Origin: a bacterium
GTDB taxonomy: Bacteria > Auribacterota > UBA3054 > B51-G9
DNA: 5,355 bases
Assembly: GCA_029933535.1 (NCBI GenBank)
Contig: JAOZNZ010000257.1
Coordinates: 1 to 5,355, forward strand
Direction of reading: 5' to 3'
How positions within the stretch are numbered: position 1 is the first letter of the stretch; each line of letters opens with the position of its first letter. Of this stretch, positions 1 through 5,355 are shown one piece after another. The position numbers and the translations under genes were made by a program. The notes beneath the pieces are model-generated. The model made no database searches and was not told where the DNA came from. It worked only from the letters and a program-made list of their open reading frames with translations.

Positions 1-3000
1 CACCGGTTTGCAGGTCTTCAATTTCTACAGATGATTTATCAATATATTGAGTAGAATTTATCAGTTTATTCCAAACACCTTCTTTTTTAAAATCCGCTTT
101 CCCGATTTTATAAAGATCTTTTTTATCGTGCGAAATAATTTGACCTTCTATTTTGAATTGAGTTTTGCCATTGAGTTTAAGTTGTAATGACGCTTTTCCT
201 GCTTTCATTAATTTTAAAGGTCGTTTCGGAAAATATACTTTTTTTAGTTCATAAAATTCCTTGATGTCAACCCTATCCAAACCACACTTCTTCACCCAGT
301 CAACAATATTTGTTGATTGACCGGTGTCTTCACGCAATCCTTTTTCCAGTTCGACAAGTGATTCGACTGTTTTGAGGATTTTTTTGCGTTCAGACAGTTT
401 TTTATAAGAATTGATGTTGCGTTTAGCAAGATCGATTCTTGCTTTCGCCTGCCAATCGAATTTACTACTGCTCACTCCATCCACAACATACGCCAGTGAA
501 TTTTTCATTCCGTTTTGTTCTGCATTTATACCTGCGGGAATCCATTCGCCAAGAAGCATAATATAATTAGATAAAATATCTTCTTTCTTAAAAGAATGTT
601 TATCAGAGATTCTTTTTAATTCGTTGACAAGCAAAGGCATAAAGTTAGTTACGTTAATATTAGATTCTTTGCCCGAAGATCCGGATTGCAGATAAGAATA
701 AACAATTGCATAAGCCGGTAATTTTGAGATTTGAAAAGAGTTAAACATTAAGACTTCATTATCTTTCAAAAAACTATTTATGAACTCCATTATCAATTCA
801 GGATTTTCAGTAGACTCAATTCTTTTCAGAAGTTTTTTTGCTTCGTTATTAACCTGAAATATTTGCCACTCTCTAAAAGAAGTATCATTTCGTGAGTATC
901 TCCAAATTTCATCAGTATCACCTGAAGTGACATTAGGATATTTTTTTATTATTACTGTGAGAGCTTGTGATGCTAACTTTGGATTTTTCGATAATATCTT
1001 CAATAATTCTTTCCGCGCTTTCATCACTTTATCATTTTCTTTTGGACCTTCTTCAACAAAGATTTTCATTTCTTTTTTAAAAATTTCTTCATCTGATTCA
1101 ACGACAGGTTTTACCGGATGTTGAATTGCCTTTTCAACAACCTGATTTGTTAAACCTAATTTCGCAACCCAATCAACAATATTTGTCGATTGACCGGCAT
1201 CTTCGCTCAATCCTCGTTGCAGTTCGACAAGTGCTTCGACAGTTTTGAGGATTCTTTTACATTCTGGTAGTTTTGCATAAGAAAAAATGTTGTTTCTCGC
1301 AAGATCGATTCTCGCTTTCGCCTGCCAATCGAATCTACTGCTATCAACGTGATCCACAACATACGCCAGTGAATTTTTCATTCCGTTTTGTTCTGCATTT
1401 ACTCCTACCGGGATCCATTCATCAATAAGGATAATATAATTAGACAAAATATCCTTTTCCTCAAAAGATTTTTTACCAGAGATTCTTTTTAATTCATTGG
1501 CAAGCAGTGGTATAAAGTTAGTCACGTTAATATTAGACTCTTTGCCCGATGATTTGTATTGCAGATAAGAATAAACGGTTTTCAATGCCGGAAATTTTGA
1601 ACTCTGAGTAGAATTAAACATGAATTCATTATTAACTTTTAAAAAACTTTTCAAAAATTCCATTATCAACTCATGTTTTTTAGTTGATTCAATTTTTTTT
1701 AGAAGTTTTTTTGTTTCGTTATTAGTCTGAAATATTCGCCAATCAATACGAGTAACATCACTTGGTGAGATCCCATATATTGCATTAATATCACCTGAAT
1801 CAACATTAGGATATCTCTTAAGACCTTCAACAAATTTTGTTGAAAGTAATTTAGGTTTTTTCGATAATATTTTCAATAATTCATCCCGTGCTTTCATTGC
1901 TTTTTCATTTCCTTTTGGTCCTTCTGCAATGTAGATTTTTATTTCTTTTTTAAAAATTTCTTCATCTGATTCAACGACAGGTTTTACCGGATGTTGAATT
2001 GCCTTTTCAACAACCTGATTTGTTAAACCTAATTTCACAACCCAATCAGTCCCCCTTTCATAAAGGGGGTTGGGGGATTTTCCTGTTGGTAGACCGGCAT
2101 CTTCACGCAATCCTCGTTCAAGTTCGACAAGTGTTTCCACTGTATTCCGAATTCTAATATTTTTTGGGAGTTTAGTATAAGAGCCAATATTTTTTCTGGC
2201 GAGATTAATTCTTGCTTTAGCCTGCCAGTTAAATTTCTCAGGATTCATATAAAAAACAAGGCAAGACAAAGCTTTATTCATTCCATTTATTTCTGCTTTT
2301 ACACCTACGGGAATCCATTCATTAAGTAATCGAATATAATTTAATAAAATATAATCTTTTGGGAAAGGACAATCACCGGAAATAATTTTTAAATCATTAA
2401 CAAATAGTGGTAAGAAATTAGTAACATTAACATCAGGTTCAAATTTTGATTTTGTTCTTAAAAGATCATAATAAATAGCCGGTGATTGTATATTAGTAAG
2501 TCTTATAAATTCGCCAATCGCATCTGAATTTTCTTTCAAAAAACTCTTTATAAACTCGATTACCAGTCCCGGATTTTGGGTTGATTTTATTTTTTGCTGA
2601 AGTTTATGAGCTTCAAACATCATTTGAAGTGCAATCCAGTTTGGGTAAGCATTATACTTTCGTAAGAAGATCTGCGCACTATTAACATCTCTTAGAGTTA
2701 CAGCAGGATATCTCACTAAAATATTTGTTAACCATTGTTCTTTTAATTCGGAACTTTTAAGTATTTTCAGCAATTTATCTCTTGCTTTCATTGCTTTTTC
2801 ATTTACTTTCGGACCTTCTTTGGCAAATATCTTAAGTTCTTCGAAAAAAACATCTTCATTTGATTTCGGTTTGGTTTTTAAAATCCTTTCAAGTTCTTTT
2901 TTATCAGGTTGATCTTTTACAATTTTGTAAAGCAATTCTTTATCGCCACGCCGAATGCCCAAATAAGCATGAGGAGCATATCTTTTGTAAACAGCATCAC

Positions 3001-5355
3001 GAAAAACATTCACTTCATTCACGCTCTTTACATCATTTCCGTTAATAGAAATTAAAACATCACCAATCTGCCATCCCGCCTTATATACAGGTGTACCGTG
3101 AGTTATACTCGCTACGCGTAATTTATCATCTTTAAATCCAAATAATCTACTATCCCCAAGCTCAATATATCCATCAACAGGCAAATCTAATTCCTCAACT
3201 TTTGAAAAAATATCTGTCAGGCCGAATTTCACAATCCAATCGACGGTATTTGTTGATTGGCCCGCATCTGCTTTTACACTACGAACAAACGACATTAGTT
3301 TTTCAATTATCAGTTTTTTCCTTTGTTGATCGAGCGGTAATGGATTATCACAATATTTTCTTAAAGTCCATCTTAATTCAATATATTGAGCATTAAACGC
3401 CCAAGGAATATTATCTATAAAAGGTGGGTTATTCATAATAAATTTGTTTATAATAAGTGAATAATCATTGTGGATTTCAGAAATATAATTATAAATTAAT
3501 GGTATGTTTTTATCTAACGCTTCGGCATAGTCGATTGGAGTTGCTTTAGAGAAATTGTTTGTATTAATATATGCGCAATCGCGAATTGATTTTGCGAGAA
3601 TATTTATAGCATCATTGATTTTTTGAGCTTTTATTTTTTTGTCCAGGTTATAATTATTAATAATCTCACCAAAAAATTTTGCGCTGTCGCATTGCATTTC
3701 TATCAACCAATTATCAGGACTTCTATGAGGATTTGTAGTTTGATGTCGAATAAGACTCCAAATAAAACGGTCGTATGTTTTCGCCTCATTATCTAATGAG
3801 TTTATACATGCTTCTATTCCTTCGGCAAAATCAATTGCTTTATTTTTTGGTTTGTCTCCTTTGCTGATCCGTTCTAATTGCATAGAAACATAAGGAAAAA
3901 GATTTGTAACACTCAAATTATTATTACAGTAACGAATAACATTCAGAACACAAGATATCCCCGGATATTTTTTTGGATCAAAACTATCAAAATCGTTAAA
4001 TAAAACACTTATATATCTTGAAATAAGCTTGGGATCTTTTTCTTTTTCAATTATTGATTCAAGTTTTTTTAACTCACCTTTAAAATACCATGCCCGCCAT
4101 GCTAATGCATAGTCCGGCCGACCAAAAATATAATAAATATTTTGCATATCATATTTTTTGTCCGGATAGTCGTTTAAAGCATCTACGAGTCTTTTTCTAT
4201 AAAAATCAGGATGCTTTTTCATTAATTCTAATAGTTTAGTTTTAGCAACCATCGCTTTTTGATTTTCTTTTGGACCTTCTTCGGCGAAAATTTTAACTTC
4301 CTGTTGGAAATCATTTCTGATTTTTCCATCTTTAAGTTGTTTTTGTTTTCTCTCAATTCTTTCTTTTTCGTAATTATCATAAACATATTTACGAATTTCA
4401 TTTAATGCGGGTTCAAGATTTAAAACATCATTTTCTAATTTTGAAAACCGTTCGTTCCAAACCACTTGATTCCATTTGCCTAATAATACAGTATAATACC
4501 AATCTTGTTTAACTAAACATTTCTGATTCCCCATTTTTACTTCTTTGTTTTCTCCTTGTTTCCAAGCTAATTTTTCTTTTGGAAAAACAATATCTTCTAA
4601 AGTATTTGCATATTTATAATACATCGAATTAGTTATAGAGATAATATTTAATGGCAATTCTTTGATTTTAGGTTTGAGCGTTATTATCATACTCATTCCG
4701 GTAGTCCAATCAAACAATTTCACAAATGTAAATCCACAATAATCTTGATGTTCTAAACGCAAAGTTATTCTTTGGGGAGCCAGACAACTGCTCAACTCAT
4801 TAAATATGACAAATAAATAAGGTTTTTCTTTTTCGAGATTCGGCTCAATATTTTCTTCACTCACAAAAGAACTTGTTTGTTTATAAAGTTTATTAATTTG
4901 AACTCTTGAAATATCTTTTAATTCTTTGTCAGTTGAAGCACCTGCAGAATAATATGATAGATTTATTATAGCTGCGATAGCAAGATATGGATGTTTTTTA
5001 TCAAGGTATTCGCGCGCGGTTTCATAATATCTGTTTAATGCTTTTTTCACTTCAATTAGTTTTACTTTATCTTTTGGACATTGCAGGTCAAGCAGCAATC
5101 TTTCATACTGTTTTTCAACAGTTTTAAAATCTAATTCAATAATATCTGCAAATTCTTTATATGCAAGAATTATTGTTCGTAATAGTGTTGTTTGCGCACG
5201 AGTGCATTCGGTAACATTTGTGTTTTTTGTTAATTCACTCAGATAACCATCAAAAACTTCATAATCAGATTTATCGGTTTGCCATTTTAAATTATTCCAT
5301 TGATAATCTAAAGCTTCACGAATATTCTTGTTTAAATTTGTGTTCAGATTTTCCG
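1..5355 (-). CDS. Giant repeat protein with one PDZ-like domain (internal fragment, both ends outside window)
   Basis: One minus-strand frame is open across the whole window: 1784 complete codons from 5353 down to 2, with no stop, no start that can be assigned and no frameshift needed. The fragment contains, in order, a unique N-terminal region (residues 1-347), four copies of a long repeat (348-713, 832-1111, 1130-1402, 1421-1692), a PDZ-like domain between copies 1 and 2 (about 729-816) and a C-terminal tail (1693-1784). The protein is rich in Lys, Glu, Asn, Ile and Leu and looks mostly alpha-helical outside the PDZ and two probable beta-rich segments. No membrane segment or catalytic signature is visible; a signal peptide could not be seen because the N-terminus is missing. 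PDZ domains usually bind peptide C-termini, so a scaffold or adaptor role is plausible but inferred. I do not recognise the family, and the reading frame itself is near certain. Confidence 0.96.
2..277 (-). other. C-terminal tail of the fragment after the repeat array (residues 1693-1784)
   Basis: After the altered closing motif of copy 4 the sequence changes character: R-V-D-I-K-E-F-Y-E-L-K-K-V-Y-F-P-K-R-P-L, then a Lys-rich probably beta-stranded stretch (A-S-L-Q-L-K-L-N-G-K-T-Q-F-K-I-E-G) and a G-V-W-N-K-L segment. It is not another copy of the main repeat. It has a faint likeness to residues about 248-310 of the N-terminal region (an F-P-K-x-x-L motif, then a V-W-N motif). It continues past the window edge, so its size and the stop codon are unknown. 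No domain is recognised. Confidence 0.55.
278..1093 (-). repeat. Repeat copy 4 (residues 1421-1692)
   Basis: The fourth protein repeat, 272 residues, is the near twin of copy 3. Landmarks are K-E-M-K-I-F-V-E-E-G-P-K-E-N-D-K-V-M, K-Y-P-N-V, S-N-I-N-V-T-N-F-M-P-L-L-V-N-E-L-K-R-I-S, E-W-I-P-A-G-I-N-A-E-Q-N-G-M and F-D-W-Q-A-K-A-R-I-D-L-A-K. Its end departs from the others: E-D-T-G-Q-S-T-N-I-V-D-W-V-K-K-C-G-L-D, after which the 18-residue linker is absent and a new C-terminal segment begins. This marks the end of the array. A 50-nt stretch (479-528) is identical to 1352-1401 in copy 3. Confidence 0.93.
1068..1163 (-). repeat. 96-nt exact DNA repeat, downstream unit (copy 3/4 junction)
   Basis: Bases 1068-1163 are identical to 1941-2036, 873 nt away. 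After one mismatch (1164) the match continues for 11 more bases. The segment codes for the end of one repeat (the G-L-T), the 18-residue linker and the first residues of the next (D-E-E-I-F-K-K-E). Identity includes synonymous positions, so it reflects recent duplication or gene conversion and not only protein-level selection. Confidence 0.93.
1148..1966 (-). repeat. Repeat copy 3 (residues 1130-1402)
   Basis: The third protein repeat, 273 residues, is very similar to copy 4 at both protein and DNA level. Landmarks are K-E-I-K-I-Y-I-A-E-G-P-K-G-N-E-K-A-M, R-Y-P-N-V, S-N-I-N-V-T-N-F-I-P-L-L-A-N-E-L-K-R-I-S, E-W-I-P-V-G-V-N-A-E-Q-N-G-M, F-D-W-Q-A-K-A-R-I-D-L-A-R and the closing E-D-A-G-Q-S-T-N-I-V-D-W-V-A-K-L-G-L-T. 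It is separated from copy 2 by an 18-residue linker (N-Q-V-V-E-K-A-I and onward) that recurs without change after this copy. Aligned positions in copy 4 lie exactly 873 nt lower at both ends of the unit. Confidence 0.93.
1941..2036 (-). repeat. 96-nt exact DNA repeat, upstream unit (copy 2/3 junction)
   Basis: Partner of 1068-1163. It codes for the copy 2/3 junction: the closing G-L-T, the 18-residue linker and the start of copy 3. The palindromic element begins about 12 nt above its upper end, so the two identical junctions differ only in that one of them is followed by the inserted element. Confidence 0.93.
2021..2860 (-). repeat. Repeat copy 2 (residues 832-1111), carries the in-frame palindrome
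   Basis: This is the second protein repeat, 280 residues, immediately after the PDZ region. It opens with E-E-L-K-I-F-A-K-E-G-P-K-V-N-E-K-A-M-K-A-R and contains N-V-T-N-F-L-P-L-F-V-N-D-L-K-I-I-S, N-E-W-I-P-V-G-V-K-A-E and F-N-W-Q-A-K-A-R-I. The line-up with copies 3 and 4 is clear throughout. Its closing motif is altered: where the others read D-A-G-Q-S-T-N-x-V-D-W, this copy has 15 residues between D-A-G and D-W instead of six, because a palindromic DNA element sits there in frame. The motif resumes normally as D-W-V-V-K-L-G-L-T. Confidence 0.9.
2048..2083. repeat. GC-rich palindromic element inserted in frame in the gene
   Basis: A perfect inverted repeat, CCCCCTTT at 2051-2058 and AAAGGGGG at 2062-2069 with a 3-base loop, is followed by a second G tract (GGGGG at 2072-2076) and a T run. 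It stands out sharply from the AT-rich surroundings. The same site in copies 3 and 4 lacks it: between the codons for D-A-G and D-W there are 18 nt in those copies and 45 nt here, a net gain of 27 nt, so the frame is kept. On the minus strand it is translated as about K-S-P-N-P-L-Y-E-R-G-T. From memory, similar C5/G5 palindromes are dispersed between genes in some Bacteroidota, Ignavibacteriota and cyanobacteria; that link needs a search. Confidence 0.85.
2861..3214 (-). other. Inter-repeat region holding the PDZ-like domain (residues 714-831)
   Basis: This is 118 residues between copies 1 and 2, against 18 between copies 2/3 and 3/4. Around the PDZ-like core it has a lead-in after G-L-T (D-I-F-S-K-V-E-E-L) and an exit stretch K-K-E-L-E-R-I-L-K-T-K-P-K before copy 2 begins. 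The exit resembles the short linker of the later junctions (V-E-K-A-I-Q-H-P-V-K-P), suggesting the short linkers are this region with the PDZ removed. Confidence 0.7.
2906..3169 (-). other. PDZ-like domain (about residues 729-816)
   Basis: The segment has the hallmarks of a bacterial PDZ domain. There is a candidate carboxylate-binding loop, L-F-G-F, at residues 737-740. A strand and turn follow with the pattern V-A-S-I-T-x-G-T-P-V-Y-K-A-G-W at 747-761, then the very characteristic I-G-D-V-L-I-S-I-N-G-N-D-V at 763-775. A helix and a last strand follow (L-G-I-R-R-G then E-L-L-Y-K-I-V-K). This order and spacing match the PDZ domains of secreted or periplasmic bacterial proteases and scaffolds such as the DegP and CtpA types, but no protease domain is visible in the window. 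It lies between repeat copies 1 and 2 and is the only PDZ seen. In PDZ families the loop and groove bind C-terminal peptides; the partner here is unknown. Confidence 0.85.
3215..4312 (-). repeat. Repeat copy 1 (divergent, long; residues 348-713)
   Basis: This is the most diverged of the four in-frame protein repeats, 366 residues against 272-280 in the others. It is placed in the family by shared landmarks in the same order: the opening motif K-I-F-A-E-E-G-P-K-E-N-Q-K-A-M, a D-Y-P segment, L-S-V-T-N-L-F-P (matching N-V-T-N-F-x-P-L in other copies), a Q-L-E-R-I-S segment (matching E-L-K-R-I-S), an F-N-A-Q segment (matching F-D-W-Q-A-K) and the closing A-D-A-G-Q-S-T-N-T-V-D-W-I-V-K-F-G-L-T. The excess of about 90 residues lies in the middle, between the R-I-S segment and the F-N-A-Q segment. 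It is probably the oldest copy or the parent of the array; that is inference. Confidence 0.8.
4319..5353 (-). other. Unique N-terminal region of the fragment (residues 1-345)
   Basis: This part of the protein has no clear match to the four repeats. Its first half (about residues 1-165) is dominated by amphipathic helix-like stretches rich in Leu, Lys, Glu and Tyr, for example around the Y-E-R-L-L-L-D-L and L-N-R-Y-Y-E-T-A-R-E-Y-L segments, and resembles a helical bundle or solenoid. From about residue 175 to 310 hydrophobic residues alternate and Trp, Phe and Tyr are frequent (P-Y-L-F-V-I-F-N, R-I-T-L-R-L-E, M-S-M-I-I-T-L-K, W-Y-Y-T-V-L-L-G-K-W), which suggests beta strands. A strongly charged K/E/R/Q linker (about 325-345) leads into repeat copy 1. 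I do not recognise a named domain. The secondary structure is judged by eye only. Confidence 0.5.

Noticed and set aside
927..1124. Plus-strand open frame of 65 codons
   Set aside because: It lies antisense inside repeat copies 3 and 4, is Phe/Ser-rich as expected from the complement of a Lys/Glu-rich coding strand, and has no support as a gene.
2051..2069. Hairpin as a transcription terminator
   Set aside because: It sits in the middle of an uninterrupted coding frame. On the minus (coding) strand the stem is followed by ACTGATTGGG and not by a U tract.
2065..2076. G-quadruplex (GGGGG-TT-GGGGG)
   Set aside because: There are only two G tracts in reach, so a standard four-tract quadruplex cannot form; the hairpin explains the sequence better.
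278..2860. CRISPR array or short tandem DNA repeat
   Set aside because: The periodicity is 873 nt, in frame, with protein-level conservation; these are coding domain duplications.
2860..3045. Plus-strand open frame of 61 codons
   Set aside because: It is antisense to the PDZ-like region, whose minus-strand translation is a clear domain; this frame is a shadow.
3202..3396. Plus-strand open frame of 64 codons
   Set aside because: It is antisense to the end of repeat copy 1 and the lead-in to the PDZ; it shows no recognisable protein features.
4800..5353. TPR repeats in the helical N-terminal part
   Set aside because: The helices look plausible but no regular 34-residue spacing with the usual W/G/Y/A/P positions is visible, so I did not call TPR.

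Overview
The whole window is the inside of one very large protein-coding gene on the minus strand. Reading the reverse complement in the frame whose codons cover bases 2-4, 5-7 and so on up to 5351-5353 gives 1784 consecutive sense codons with no stop. Neither the start nor the stop of the gene is in the window, so the full protein is longer than 1784 residues. In DNA this AT-rich, an open frame of that length that also encodes recognisable repeats is decisive. I see no other gene, RNA gene, promoter or intergenic space.

Layout of the protein fragment, N to C (high to low coordinates): (1) residues about 1-347, a unique region that begins helical and continues into a probable beta-rich part, ending in a charged linker; (2) repeat copy 1, residues 348-713, divergent and about 90 residues longer than the others; (3) a single PDZ-like domain, about residues 729-816; (4) repeat copy 2, 832-1111; (5) repeat copy 3, 1130-1402; (6) repeat copy 4, 1421-1692; (7) a C-terminal tail, 1693-1784, running off the window. 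Copies 2, 3 and 4 are clear tandem duplicates. Copies 3 and 4 keep an exact 873-nt (291-codon) period and share a 96-nt stretch with no differences. Each repeat opens with an E-G-P-K-x-N-x-K-x-M type motif and closes with D-A-G-Q-S-T-N-x-V-D-W followed by G-L-T. I do not recognise this repeat as a named family.

A second layer sits in copy 2: a GC-rich palindromic element (about 2048-2083, stem CCCCCTTT/AAAGGGGG) lies inside the coding sequence, in frame, lengthening the closing motif by nine residues. It looks like a dispersed intergenic repeat that landed in the gene and is translated.

The AT-rich composition, the Lys/Asn/Ile-rich protein and the style of palindrome suggest a bacterium of the Bacteroidota/Ignavibacteriota type, but this is a weak inference. 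The function is unknown. One PDZ-like peptide-binding domain embedded in a long, mostly helical repeat array suggests a scaffold or adaptor. No catalytic motif is visible in the part shown.
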